DNA of 64,000 bases from Hyphomicrobiales bacterium. GTDB lineage: Bacteria > Pseudomonadota > Alphaproteobacteria > Rhizobiales > Rhizobiaceae. This document shows positions 1-8,397 of this stretch, one piece after another; position 1 is the stretch's first letter; every line of letters starts with the position of its first letter. The DNA lies in contig UCMS01000027.1 in NCBI GenBank assembly GCA_900473805.1, forward strand, positions 124,001 through 188,000, written 5' to 3'. The notes under the pieces were generated by a model that worked only from the letters and a program-made list of their open reading frames with translations, was not told the DNA's origin and made no database searches. The translations under genes were made by a program, and so were the position numbers.

Positions 1-41
1 GCCTGCAGTGGACGGGATTGTCGCGCGTGGGAAAGGTACCG

Positions 42-551
42 ATGGAACAGACACATGACTCGAGCCAGTTGGAAATGGTGGTGTTGATGACACCCGACAT
101 GGCGAATTTTTCCGGAAAAGTGCATGGCGGCGCGCTGCTCAATCTGCTGGACCGGGTCGCCTATTCCTGCGCCTCGCGCTATTCCCAGCAATATGCGGTG
201 ACCCTCTCGGTCGATCAGGTGGTCTTCCGTCAGCCGATCCATGTCGGCGAACTCGTGACCTTCCGCGCCTCGATCAACCATGCCGGCCGCACGTCGATGG
301 AAGTCGGTATTCGCGTGGAAGCCGAAAACATCCGAACCGGCGAACGACGCCATACCAATTCCTGTTACTTCACCATGGTCGCCGTCGATGCCGAGGGCCG
401 TCCAACTGCTGTGCCGCCCTATGAGGCGAAGACGGAAGTCCGCAAGCGCCGCCAGCGCGCCGCCGAAATTCGCCGGGCGCTGCGGCTGGAGTTCGAAGCG
501 CGTTTCAAGGAGGCGAGCCAGGTGGCCGACGCACAGGAAGCGAATGGCTGA
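42..551 (+). CDS. Acyl-CoA thioesterase (hotdog fold, YciA/BACH type)
   Basis: Predicted to hydrolyse acyl-CoA to free acid and CoA in the cytoplasm. The 169-residue protein has the single hotdog domain of the YciA/BACH family: an HGG stretch followed by LLNLLD near residues 28-38 forms the central helix with the usual acidic residue, and a VDQVVFRQPI strand follows. The last 40 residues are strongly basic and look helical. I chose the ATG at 42 because GGAAAGG lies just upstream of it; an in-frame TTG at 18 has no such site. The gene stands alone and converges on the flavin reductase gene. The acyl chain it prefers cannot be read from sequence. The family assignment is firm. Confidence 0.85.
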   Translation: MEQTHDSSQLEMVVLMTPDMANFSGKVHGGALLNLLDRVAYSCASRYSQQYAVTLSVDQVVFRQPIHVGELVTFRASINHAGRTSMEVGIRVEAENIRTGERRHTNSCYFTMVAVDAEGRPTAVPPYEAKTEVRKRRQRAAEIRRALRLEFEARFKEASQVADAQEANG

Positions 552-599
552 TAGCCGCGTCTGCGTCGGCCGTTATCGACGATTGCTCCGCACATCTTA

Positions 600-1127
600 T
601 CAGGCGCTGACGGCCTGATAGGCACGGCGGAAATAGACGAGGGCTTGTTCCCGGTCGCCGCCGCGGACGTCGACAACACGGCACATCAGGATGAAATGCG
701 TCCCCACCTCGACCGTCTCGGTCACCTCGCAATCGAAGGAGACGAGCGCGTCTTCGAGAAGCGGCGCCCCCGTTTTGCCGGCTTTCCAGCGAGCGGCGGC
801 GAAGCGATCCGCCATGGGCGTCTTGCCGCCGAAGAGTGAGGAGACGGTTTCGTGGCCGGGAGCCAGCGCATTGACCGACACGACCTTGTTTTCCATCACC
901 GCCGGGGCAGCCGAGCTCGTCCTGTTGAGGCAGACGAGCAGCGTTGGAGGATCGTCGGTGACGCTGGTGACGGCCGTGGCCGTGAAGCCTGCGCGGCCAC
1001 CCGGCCCGTCGCTCGCGATGACGTTCACGGCCGCGGCAAGCGAGGCCATGCCGTTGCGATAGATTTCCCGCGTGACCGGCGTGCGTGGAATGCCGGAGCC
1101 GGACGGGGCGAGGTGGGGCTCGGTCAT
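600..1127 (-). CDS. RutF-like flavin reductase
   Basis: A 175-residue NAD(P)H:flavin oxidoreductase of the split-barrel (HpaC/RutF) family that would supply reduced FMN to the monooxygenase encoded just upstream. Close resemblance to E. coli RutF is visible: [42 protein letters not shown] and a C-terminal YFRRAYQA block. ATG 1127 was chosen because AGAGGA precedes it by 7 bases; the longer frame to 1190 runs into the spacer. It is the last gene of a five-gene minus-strand operon that begins at 5239. No RutA or other rut genes are near, so the partner is more likely the NtaA/DszA-type oxygenase at 1187-2497 than a pyrimidine oxygenase. Confidence 0.85.
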   Translation of the reverse strand: MTEPHLAPSGSGIPRTPVTREIYRNGMASLAAAVNVIASDGPGGRAGFTATAVTSVTDDPPTLLVCLNRTSSAAPAVMENKVVSVNALAPGHETVSSLFGGKTPMADRFAAARWKAGKTGAPLLEDALVSFDCEVTETVEVGTHFILMCRVVDVRGGDREQALVYFRRAYQAVSA

Positions 1128-1186
1128 GACGGGTCCTCTTGGTGAACTCAGGAACTGGCTTGCAGAGGCGCAATCGTCGCGGTCGC

Positions 1187-2497
1187 TCAAAACTCCCGCA
1201 GGTTATCGCGCAACAGGTCGTGGGCGTAGCTGGTCCGGGCCAAGCCGCGCTTCTGGAGGGCGGGCACAAGTCCATCGGCGACTTCCATGAGATAGCGGCG
1301 TGAGACGCGCAGCACTGGCGTCGTCACCAGGAAGCCATCACCGCCGACCTCTTCCATCACCTCGCCCATGCGCTCGGCCACCTGGTCGGGGGTACCGATC
1401 AGTTCGACAGAGGAAACGAGGCCACCGCCGCCGGAGACGACCAGTTCACGCAAGGTCTTGCCGCTGCCCCATTGCTGGAACTTGTCGAGCGAACCGGATT
1501 CGCCATTGGTCACGAGCTTTTCAGGCAGCGGCTTGTCGAGATCGAATTGCGAGAAATCGATCTCGGTGATCGCCGAGATGGAGGCCAGCGTATCGGTAAT
1601 GAAATAGTCAGACGAGACCTGCCGCTTATACTTCTCCTGCGCTTCGAACTCGGTTTCGCCCAAGGTCGGCGTGATGCAGAACAACACCTTGATCTCATCG
1701 GGATCGCGGCCGATCTTGGTCGCCCTGGCTCTGATATCATCGCGGAAGGCCTTCATCTCGGCAGGACCCGAGGCGACGGAAATGATGGAGTCTGCAAAGC
1801 GGGCGGCAAAGTCGCGGCCGCGCGGCGAAGCACCGGCCTGGACATAGATCGGCCGGTGCTGGGGCGACGGCACGGTGTTGAGCGGTCCACGCACCTGATA
1901 GTGCTTGCCGACATGGTCGATGGTCCGAACCTTGGTCGGGTCGACATAAACGCCCTTCTCGCGGTCGAGGACGACGGCATCCTTGTCCCAGCTGTCGAAG
2001 AGCTTGTTGACGACCTCCATGTATTCTTCGGCCATCTCGTAGCGCGTCTCGCGCAGCGGCAGCTTGTCCATGTTGAAGTTCTTGGCGGCCAGATCCTCGG
2101 CACTGGTGACGATGTTCCAGCCGAAACGTCCACGCGTCAGGCTGTCGATGGTTGAGCAGAGGCGGGCCAGCAGGAAGGGCGGATAGGCCATGGTCGACAT
2201 GGTCGCGACCACGCCGAGCTTTGAGGTCACCATGCCCATGGCGGTGGCGAGCGGCGCCGGATCGTGCTTCGGCACCATCATGGCGTTCTTCAGCGCAAAG
2301 TCGCGCGAACCGCCATAGGTCTGCGGCACCATCAGCTTGTCTTCAATCATGATGTAGTCGAAGCAGGCCCGCTCCAGGGTCTGCGCCATTTCCATGTAGA
2401 AGCGCCCATCCCAGGAATAACCGCCCTGTCCGAAGGGTTCGCGCCATTCGTCGGGCGTGAAGTTCATGAACCAGGCGAGGTGCATCTTCTTGGCCAT
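1187..2497 (-). CDS. LLM-class FMN-dependent monooxygenase (NtaA/SnaA/DszA family)
   Basis: The oxygenase half of a two-component flavin system: it uses FMNH2 made by a partner reductase to oxidise or cleave a small organic substrate. The 436-residue protein fits the nitrilotriacetate / dibenzothiophene-sulfone / pristinamycin synthase family in length and in blocks such as [10 protein letters not shown] at the N-terminus, [18 protein letters not shown] around residue 125, [19 protein letters not shown] and [18 protein letters not shown]. The ATG at 2497 has AAGGAGAG upstream. The ABC ATPase gene ends 17 bases before it and the reductase gene follows 59 bases after, so all are probably one transcript. 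The substrate is unknown; the importer context suggests a nitrogen- or sulfur-bearing compound brought in from outside. Confidence 0.85.
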   Translation of the reverse strand: MAKKMHLAWFMNFTPDEWREPFGQGGYSWDGRFYMEMAQTLERACFDYIMIEDKLMVPQTYGGSRDFALKNAMMVPKHDPAPLATAMGMVTSKLGVVATMSTMAYPPFLLARLCSTIDSLTRGRFGWNIVTSAEDLAAKNFNMDKLPLRETRYEMAEEYMEVVNKLFDSWDKDAVVLDREKGVYVDPTKVRTIDHVGKHYQVRGPLNTVPSPQHRPIYVQAGASPRGRDFAARFADSIISVASGPAEMKAFRDDIRARATKIGRDPDEIKVLFCITPTLGETEFEAQEKYKRQVSSDYFITDTLASISAITEIDFSQFDLDKPLPEKLVTNGESGSLDKFQQWGSGKTLRELVVSGGGGLVSSVELIGTPDQVAERMGEVMEEVGGDGFLVTTPVLRVSRRYLMEVADGLVPALQKRGLARTSYAHDLLRDNLREF

Positions 2498-2514
2498 GGA
2501 TAGGCTCTCCTTTG

Positions 2515-3303
2515 TCAACGGGCAGTCTGGAGTGGAATGATCTTGGAACGGGAAAGCTCGAACCGGGCGCTCTCGCGCACGATGCGGGGCTTGGCCTCGA
2601 AATCGGAGATGATGCCCGCGCCGTAGCGCTCGGGCGCCTGGGGATCCTTGCGATGTTTGTCGATGGCAATGACGCGGGTACCGAGCTCGAATGCTTCGCC
2701 CATGTCATGGGTGACCATGACGATGGTCATCTGCCGCTCGGTCCACAATTCGCGGATCAGCACATGCATGCTCTTGCGGGTCACGGGATCGAGCGCGCCA
2801 AAGGGCTCATCGAGCAGAAGCACCTTGGGTTGCATGATCAGCGCCTGGGCGATCGCCAGACGCTGCTGCATGCCCCCAGATAGCTGTTGCGGATATTTAG
2901 AAGCCGCATCCTTCAGACCAACACGCTCAAGCAGTGCCATGGCCCTGTCGCGCAGGATCTTACGCCTTGTGCCAAACAATGTGCCGAGAAAGGCAGAGCC
3001 GCGCCACTGTGGCCCCAGCATGACATTGCCGAGCACGGTCTTGTGCGGAAAGACGGAATAGCGCTGAAAGACGACACCACGATCATCGGTCGGCTCGCCG
3101 GCAATCGGCTGGCCATCAAGCAGGATCTGCCCACGGGTTGGGACTTCCTGGCTCAGCAGCAATCGCAGCAGCGTCGTCTTGCCGACGCCGCTCGGGCCGA
3201 CGATTGACAGGAACTCATGGTCCTTCAGCGTGAGGCTGACATTTTCGAGGACGATGGCGTCGCCATATTCCTTCCAGACCTTGTCGAAGACGATCTCGAC
3301 CAT
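2515..3303 (-). CDS. ABC transporter ATP-binding protein (NrtD/SsuB/TauB type)
   Basis: The ATPase subunit of a nitrate/sulfonate/taurine-type importer, 262 residues. Walker A (GPSGVGKTT) is near residues 37-45, the ABC signature (LSGGMQQR) near 142-149, Walker B (VLLLDEPFGALD) near 160-171 and the switch His in MVTHD. The C-terminal 40 residues beyond the core are typical of this subfamily. It sits one base after the permease stop, which suggests translational coupling, and it is followed by the monooxygenase gene. Transport of the monooxygenase substrate is the simplest reading of the operon. Confidence 0.9.
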   Translation of the reverse strand: MVEIVFDKVWKEYGDAIVLENVSLTLKDHEFLSIVGPSGVGKTTLLRLLLSQEVPTRGQILLDGQPIAGEPTDDRGVVFQRYSVFPHKTVLGNVMLGPQWRGSAFLGTLFGTRRKILRDRAMALLERVGLKDAASKYPQQLSGGMQQRLAIAQALIMQPKVLLLDEPFGALDPVTRKSMHVLIRELWTERQMTIVMVTHDMGEAFELGTRVIAIDKHRKDPQAPERYGAGIISDFEAKPRIVRESARFELSRSKIIPLQTAR

Positions 3304-3304
3304 G

Positions 3305-4123
3305 TCAGCCCTCCTTCAGCACAGACCAGGGAAAGAGAAAGGCCGACAGCTTGCGGAGCGCCAGATCGACGAGGAAAGCGAGCAGCGTGATCCAGATGAC
3401 GTAAGGCAGGATGATGTCCATCGCGAGATAGCGGCGGACGAGGAAGATGCGGTAACCGAGCCCGCCTTCCGCCGTGATCGCTTCTGCTGCGATGACGAAG
3501 AGCCAGGTGGCGCCGAGCGACAGGCGAACGGCGTTGATCAGGCCCGGCAGGATCTGCGGAAGTACGATATGGATCAGCATGTGCCAGGTGGAGCCGCCGA
3601 GTGTCTGGGCCTTGATGATCTGCTCGCGCGGCAGCGCCTCGACCCTCAGCACCACATCGCGCATGAGGAAGGGCGCTACCCCGAAGACGATCAGGACGAT
3701 CTTGGAGACTTCGCCGAGCCCGAAGAGGATGAAGAGGATCGGCAGCACGGCAAGCGGCGGCACCAGCGAGATCGCGGCCAGCACCGGGTCGAAGGCTGCC
3801 CGCAGCTGCGGGATGAAGCCGATCGGCGCACCGAGCACGAGTCCGAGCAGGGCGGAAAGGCCGAGGCCGACGAAAAGGCGCCAGAGACTAAGATAGGTGT
3901 CCCACCAGAACAGCAGTGCGCCGCTTGCGCGGTCCTGCTCGAACATCATCCGGTTCATGGCCGAGACAAAGGAAGAGAGCGCCGGCATCAGCTTGTCAGT
4001 CGGATTGACGGACAACCGCGCTTCGGAGGCCAGCACATAGGCGAGAAGGATCAAAAGGAATGGCAGAACGCCGAGGAAGAGGCGCTGGCCGCGGGAAGGA
4101 GGGTAGTTGATGATGCGTTTCAT
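3305..4123 (-). CDS. ABC transporter permease (SsuC/TauC/NrtB type)
   Basis: Inner-membrane permease of the same importer, 272 residues with about six hydrophobic segments, the first at roughly residues 15-32. The cytoplasmic EAA loop that docks on the ATPase is visible around residues 165-185 (EQIIKAQTLGGS followed by LPQILPGL). The gene lies between the binding-protein gene (30-base gap) and the ATPase gene (1-base gap) in one minus-strand operon. Family membership is secure; the transported compound is not predictable from the permease. Confidence 0.9.
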   Translation of the reverse strand: MKRIINYPPSRGQRLFLGVLPFLLILLAYVLASEARLSVNPTDKLMPALSSFVSAMNRMMFEQDRASGALLFWWDTYLSLWRLFVGLGLSALLGLVLGAPIGFIPQLRAAFDPVLAAISLVPPLAVLPILFILFGLGEVSKIVLIVFGVAPFLMRDVVLRVEALPREQIIKAQTLGGSTWHMLIHIVLPQILPGLINAVRLSLGATWLFVIAAEAITAEGGLGYRIFLVRRYLAMDIILPYVIWITLLAFLVDLALRKLSAFLFPWSVLKEG

Positions 4124-4153
4124 GAAACCGTCCCTCTTCGCTTCTGTTCTCGG

Positions 4154-5239
4154 TCAGAGCCCGCCATCCGCGCCGAGCTTGGCGTAGGAGGCGTCGATGC
4201 GCAGCTTCACATTGGCCGGGTCGCCCAGCACGGTGCCGTCGGCGAGCTGGATGCCGATCGCATCGACGGAGGTCGCCCCCTGGCCGAACAGGCCGCGATC
4301 GAAGGAAAACTTGCGGATGTCGTCCATGATCGTGCCGGTCTTGGCATCGGTCAGGAAGGCGTTGGCTTCGGCCGGGGTGTAGAAGAAGAAGGTCGTGTCG
4401 ATCTGGGTTTTCAGGCCGGCCTGATCTGTGCCGAGCGCGCTTGCCATGTAGTCGTTGACCGGCTTTGCGGTATCACCGCCCGCCTTGATCGCGGCAAGCG
4501 CCTCATACCAGGCGCCGGTCAGCGCCTTGCCGAAGGCCGGGTTGTCTTTCAGCACTTCGGTGTTGCCGATGAAGACATCCATGATTTCACCGGGGATCTG
4601 AGAGCTGTCGAACAGCACCTTCGTTTCCGGTGAGCCGGCAATCATGTCGGCCGTCATCGGCTTCCAGGCGGCGGCATTCTGGATATCGGCATTGGAGAGG
4701 TAGGCGGCGGCAATGTCGGCATCGGAAATGTTGACGGTCTTCACCTCGCCCACACCGCTCAGGCCATTCATGACAAGCGCGCGATTGAGGAGGTAGTGCG
4801 AGACGCTGTATTCGACGAGGTAGACGTCCCTGCCCTTGAGGTCGGCAACCGAGGTGGCCGATTTCGACATCAGCACGTCATTGCCGTTGGAATAGTCGGT
4901 GATCAGGAAAATCGACGTATCCACCCCGCCGGCGGCCGGCATTGTGAGCGCATCCATGCCCGCCACGCCGACGGCATCGAGGTCACCTGCGATGAACTGG
5001 TTGATCGAGCCGACATAGTCGTTGACCGCCATCATCTCGATCTCGATGCCGTATTTGTCGGCCCATTTCTTCAGGATGCCGCTTTCCTTCATGTAGCCCA
5101 TGGGCATGAAGCCGACATAGATCGAGTAGCCTACCTTGAAGCTGGTCTTGGGCGCGGCCAGCGCCGTGCCGGCAAGGGCCAGCGACGTGCCGAGGACGAC
5201 GGTGAGGGACTGGGCGAGGGCACGAAATGAAAACTTCAT
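4154..5239 (-). CDS. ABC transporter substrate-binding protein, urea-carboxylase-region type
   Basis: Periplasmic binding protein that opens the importer/monooxygenase operon, 361 residues. A Sec signal peptide is clear at residues 1-28 (basic MKFSFR start, hydrophobic core, ALA cleavage region). The mature start (FKVGYSIYVGFMPMGY, then DYVGSINQFIAGDLDAV, AAGGVDT and ITDYSNGND) resembles, from memory, the NrtA/TauA-like proteins commonly found beside urea or guanidine carboxylase genes. The ATG at 5239 was chosen over a 92-residue upstream extension because CTGGAG precedes it and the signal peptide starts there. The divergent TetR gene probably controls it. The ligand could be urea-, guanidine- or amide-like, but that is inference. 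Confidence 0.85.
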   Translation of the reverse strand: MKFSFRALAQSLTVVLGTSLALAGTALAAPKTSFKVGYSIYVGFMPMGYMKESGILKKWADKYGIEIEMMAVNDYVGSINQFIAGDLDAVGVAGMDALTMPAAGGVDTSIFLITDYSNGNDVLMSKSATSVADLKGRDVYLVEYSVSHYLLNRALVMNGLSGVGEVKTVNISDADIAAAYLSNADIQNAAAWKPMTADMIAGSPETKVLFDSSQIPGEIMDVFIGNTEVLKDNPAFGKALTGAWYEALAAIKAGGDTAKPVNDYMASALGTDQAGLKTQIDTTFFFYTPAEANAFLTDAKTGTIMDDIRKFSFDRGLFGQGATSVDAIGIQLADGTVLGDPANVKLRIDASYAKLGADGGL

Positions 5240-5258
5240 TGGCTTGTCTCCAGGTCTG

Positions 5259-5360
5259 ACGCAAAGGCCGTTGCGCATAACTAAGCAAGCGTTTAATAGC
5301 TTCGCAAGTGCAAAAATGACGAAGATCAATTTATGGGCAGGCTTGCGAAAACCTTTGCGT
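5259..5360. promoter_or_regulatory. Candidate TetR operator pair in divergent promoter region
   Basis: The 242-base gap between the binding-protein gene (minus) and the TetR gene (plus) holds ACGCAAAGG at 5259-5267 and its exact reverse complement CCTTTGCGT at 5352-5360. Each is followed on its own strand by a second GC-containing half within a few bases. Two inverted 9-mers flanking a divergent promoter fit binding by the neighbouring TetR repressor. No promoter boxes could be fixed with confidence. Confidence 0.3.
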
Positions 5361-5481
5361 ATAAGGCGTTTTTTTAATCCGCCACCCATGCTGCACTGCA
5401 CATTTGAGCGCCACATTTTGCGATTGGCAAAGCGCCCGCGACGAAGATAATCGAAGCCGGATTTGCGGAAAGGATGCCGAT

Positions 5482-6090
5482 TTGGCCAAGGCGGCACGAC
5501 AGAGACTGGATCCAAGCCGGCGGATGGAGCTGATCCTAGACGCGACGCTCGGGCTCGTCGGCACCTCGCATTTCTCTGTTGTCACGATGCGCGACATCGC
5601 GCTCGCCTGTGACGTCAATGTCGCGCTCCTCTACCACTATTTCAGCAGCAAGGATCACCTCGTCCGTCTGGTTCTGGCACGGGCGCTCAGTCAGATCACC
5701 GACGATTACGAAGCTCGACGGAGCGCACACGTCCAGGATTTCCTCGCCGATATCGGCGCCTGGTTTTCAACCCATGCGGCCATGGCGCCGAGCATGATGT
5801 CGCGCATGGTGAAGCTGATGTCCGATCAGGCAGCCCTGCCCGTCAGAGACCCGGAGCTTGATGCGATGGTCATGGGCTTCTATCAGTTCGAGAAGGATCT
5901 CATCGTCCACACGTTGGAGGAAGGGATGGCAATCGGCCGATACCGGAGCGTCGACAGTGAAAAACTGGCCCGCTTCGTCGGCCTGCATCTCGACGGGATC
6001 TTTCATGGGGCCGAAAGCCGCAGTGAAATCCGCATAGCTGAGGATATTGGCGACCTGCGCGAGATGCTGGAAGCGCAATTGCGTCCCTGA
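5482..6090 (+). CDS. TetR family transcriptional regulator
   Basis: A 202-residue TetR-type regulator. The N-terminal helix-turn-helix is clear (ILDATLGLVG, VTMRDIALACDVNVALLYHYFSSKDHL, residues about 17-60) and the helical ligand domain follows. It is divergent from the ABC/monooxygenase operon and is the likely sensor for its substrate. The start is uncertain: I prefer TTG 5482, which has GGAAAGG eight bases upstream; a TTG at 5404 would add 26 residues without homology-like character. The gene ends 4 bases before the end of the convergent GntR gene. Confidence 0.85.
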   Translation: MAKAARQRLDPSRRMELILDATLGLVGTSHFSVVTMRDIALACDVNVALLYHYFSSKDHLVRLVLARALSQITDDYEARRSAHVQDFLADIGAWFSTHAAMAPSMMSRMVKLMSDQAALPVRDPELDAMVMGFYQFEKDLIVHTLEEGMAIGRYRSVDSEKLARFVGLHLDGIFHGAESRSEIRIAEDIGDLREMLEAQLRP

Positions 6091-6094
6091 CGCG

Positions 6095-6751
6095 TCAGGC
6101 GCCGATCCTGGAAAATGCGGCCAGCACCGTGCGCTCGGACTGGGCGAGGTAGGCCTCGAGGGCTGACGCGGCCTCCTTTGGATGGCCTTTCTCCAGCTGT
6201 TCGAGGATCCCGGCATTCAGCTCGACATAGGGCGCATGCAGCAATTCGGGATCATCGAGCAGGCCAAAACTCAGGCGCAGTTCGGCGGCGATCTGGGCAT
6301 AGAAGGCACTCAGCCTGACGCTGTCGGCAAGCTCGACAATAGCCGAGTGGAACTTCATGTTCTCACTGCCAACCGTGCCCCACTCTCCTGCCTGCCGCGC
6401 AATGCGGGCCGCATCCACGGCTGCGCGCATGCGCGCCACGGCCGGATGGTTCGGATAGGCATCGGCGAGCGCCCGGCATTCTATGATGCGACGCACGCGG
6501 TAGATGTCGATGATCGAGGCCATGCTCGGGGTGGCAACGAAGACGCCACGATTGGGCTCGTGGCGCAGCAGACCCTCCTTGGTCAGCAGACGAAATGCTT
6601 CACGCAGAGAATTGCGCGACACATCGAGATCGGCGCTGAGAGATGCTTCCGACAGGCGCTGCCCCGGCTTCAACTCGCCCCGGATCAGCTTGTCGCGGAT
6701 TTCCTCCGCCAGTCTCGGCGCAAGTGCCGCTGTGGTATCCGCCTCTGCCAT
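6095..6751 (-). CDS. GntR family regulator (FadR/FCD subfamily)
   Basis: A 218-residue repressor-type protein. It has a winged helix at residues about 10-75 (LAEEIRDKLIRGELKPGQRLSEASLSADLDVSRNSLREAFRLL in order) and an FCD ligand domain after it, with metal-site-like residues in MKFHSAIVELA and the C-terminal helices. It is divergent from the 5-oxoproline operon with a 353-base spacer, which makes control of that operon the most likely job. AGGA lies upstream of the ATG at 6751. FCD regulators usually bind small carboxylates, which suits 5-oxoproline or glutamate, but the ligand is inferred. Confidence 0.85.
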   Translation of the reverse strand: MAEADTTAALAPRLAEEIRDKLIRGELKPGQRLSEASLSADLDVSRNSLREAFRLLTKEGLLRHEPNRGVFVATPSMASIIDIYRVRRIIECRALADAYPNHPAVARMRAAVDAARIARQAGEWGTVGSENMKFHSAIVELADSVRLSAFYAQIAAELRLSFGLLDDPELLHAPYVELNAGILEQLEKGHPKEAASALEAYLAQSERTVLAAFSRIGA

Positions 6752-7104
6752 CCCGTTCCAATCCTGAAGGTATCGCGGACCCGTCGAGCTCGAAGAGGGG
6801 CGTGACGAGCAGCTCCGCTGCGTGCCCTTCCTCGCACTAGACGCGAGAAAAGTCCGCGATCTGCCTTATTGTCCAAACACCGGTCGGCGGCAACTGCGGG
6901 CCACGACACGATCAAAAAATGTCCGCGACTTGCCGAAAATCGTCCAGGATTCCGGCATTTTGCTCAACATATCGGCACAATAGTAGAACGATCAAATAAT
7001 ATCGTTGAACAATCTTGACAGAATTGTGAAACGCGGCGACGCTGAGGCCTGTCGATCGTCAAGTCTGCCGGAGTAACCGGCGCGAGATCCACGGAGAGGG
7101 AAAC
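6752..7104. promoter_or_regulatory. Divergent promoter region between gntR-type gene and oxoproline operon
   Basis: This 353-base gap holds no credible ORF. It becomes AT-rich from about 6950. AACGAT at 6987-6992 and ATCGTT at 7001-7006 form a perfect 6-base inverted repeat with an 8-base AT spacer, a candidate operator for the adjacent GntR protein. TTGACA occurs at 7015-7020, but I do not see a good -10 box at the right spacing. A strong ribosome site (GGAGAGGG) precedes the ATG at 7105. Confidence 0.4.
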
Positions 7105-8364
7105 ATGGAACAGAATTCGAATGTGCCGGCGACAGCCGGATCCGGCGGCATGTCGGTCAAATCGCGACGGACAGCACTTGTTGCCGCCATCTTCCTGATG
7201 GCGACGTCCGCCATCGGACCGGGCTTCATTACGCAGACCGCGACCTTCACCACCAAACTCGGCGCGGCCTTTGCCTTTGCCATCCTCGCCTCAATCCTCA
7301 TCGACTTCGTCGTTCAGCTGAACATCTGGCGGATCGTGACGCTGACTAAGATGCGCGCGTCCGATATCGCCAATGCGGCAATCCCCGGCACGGGCTACTT
7401 GCTCGCCGTGCTTGTCATCATCGGCGGGCTCTTCTTCAACATCGGCAATATCGGCGGGTCCGGTCTTGGCCTCAATGCCATGCTCGGCATGGACCCCAAA
7501 TGGGGCGGCGCGATCAGCGCCCTCATTGCCATCGGTATCTTCAGCTCCAAACGCGCCGGTGTCGCCATCGACCGCCTGATCGTGGTCGCCGGTGTCGCCA
7601 TGATCTTGCTCACGCTCTATGTGGCGATCGTCTCGCAACCGCCGGTCGGTGACGCTCTGTTCCAGACCTTCCTGCCCAGCACCATCGATTTCGCGACGAT
7701 CACCACCATTGTCGGGGGCACGGTCGGCGGCTACATCACCTATTCCGGCGCACACCGCCTGCTCGACAAGGGCACTGTCGGCATCGAGAACCTCGGCGCT
7801 GTCAACCGGGCCGCTCTGACAGGCATCGCCGTCACCGGCCTCATGCGCTACGTGCTGTTCCTCGCCATCCTCGGCGTGGTTGCCTCGGGCGTCGTCATCG
7901 ACATCTCCGGCAAGGGTGCCAATCCCGCCGCCCAGGCCTTCCAGGCAGCTGCTGGCAATGTCGGGTACCGGATCTTCGGCGCGGTCCTCTGGTTTGCCGC
8001 CATCACCTCTGTCATCGGGGCTGCCTATACCTCTGTCTCTTTCATTACCGTATTCAAGCAGGATATCAGCGAGCGGGCCCGCAACATCGCGACTGTGATC
8101 TTCATCGCCGTCTCGCTGTTCTTCTACGTCATCATCACGACGCCACCCGCCCAGATGCTGGTCTTCGTCGGCGGCCTCAACGGTCTCATCCTGCCGATCG
8201 GGCTTTCGATCTTCATCTACGCGGCCTGGGCACGGTCCGACCTGATGGGTGGCTATCGTTATCCCCGCTGGCTGCTGGTGCTGGGGGCGCTGACTTGCGC
8301 GCTGACCTGGTACATGGGCTACAAGTCGATCGGCCCGATCTTCGCGCTCCTGACGGGCGCTTGA
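7105..8364 (+). CDS. NRAMP-fold permease (YcsG-like), probable 5-oxoproline uptake
   Basis: A 419-residue membrane protein of the NRAMP superfamily with about 11 hydrophobic segments, first in an operon with 5-oxoprolinase genes. B. subtilis YcsG holds the same position in the ycsFGI-kip operon. The canonical metal-site motifs are not kept: TM1 reads GPGF where DPGN is expected, and the TM6 region reads YSGAH rather than containing MPH. This argues against Mn/Fe transport and for an organic substrate. The ATG at 7105 has GGAGAGGG upstream. Substrate assignment rests on context only. Confidence 0.8.
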   Translation: MEQNSNVPATAGSGGMSVKSRRTALVAAIFLMATSAIGPGFITQTATFTTKLGAAFAFAILASILIDFVVQLNIWRIVTLTKMRASDIANAAIPGTGYLLAVLVIIGGLFFNIGNIGGSGLGLNAMLGMDPKWGGAISALIAIGIFSSKRAGVAIDRLIVVAGVAMILLTLYVAIVSQPPVGDALFQTFLPSTIDFATITTIVGGTVGGYITYSGAHRLLDKGTVGIENLGAVNRAALTGIAVTGLMRYVLFLAILGVVASGVVIDISGKGANPAAQAFQAAAGNVGYRIFGAVLWFAAITSVIGAAYTSVSFITVFKQDISERARNIATVIFIAVSLFFYVIITTPPAQMLVFVGGLNGLILPIGLSIFIYAAWARSDLMGGYRYPRWLLVLGALTCALTWYMGYKSIGPIFALLTGA

Positions 8365-8397
8365 GCGGAACAGATTGAACACAGACGGGAGGAAGAC

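Noticed and set aside
598-620. Hairpin TATCAGGC / GCCTGATA at the end of the flavin reductase gene
   Set aside because: It overlaps the stop codon, and no T-run follows on the minus strand, so I did not call a terminator.
3179-4633. 484-codon open frame on the plus strand opposite the ABC permease and binding-protein genes
   Set aside because: The translation is low-complexity charged sequence, and the opposite strand encodes clear transporter subunits.
5240-5481. Possible guanidine (ykkC-type) riboswitch before the urea-carboxylase-type binding-protein gene
   Set aside because: The leader between the likely promoter and ATG is short, and I could not find the conserved stem elements; control by the divergent TetR protein is simpler.
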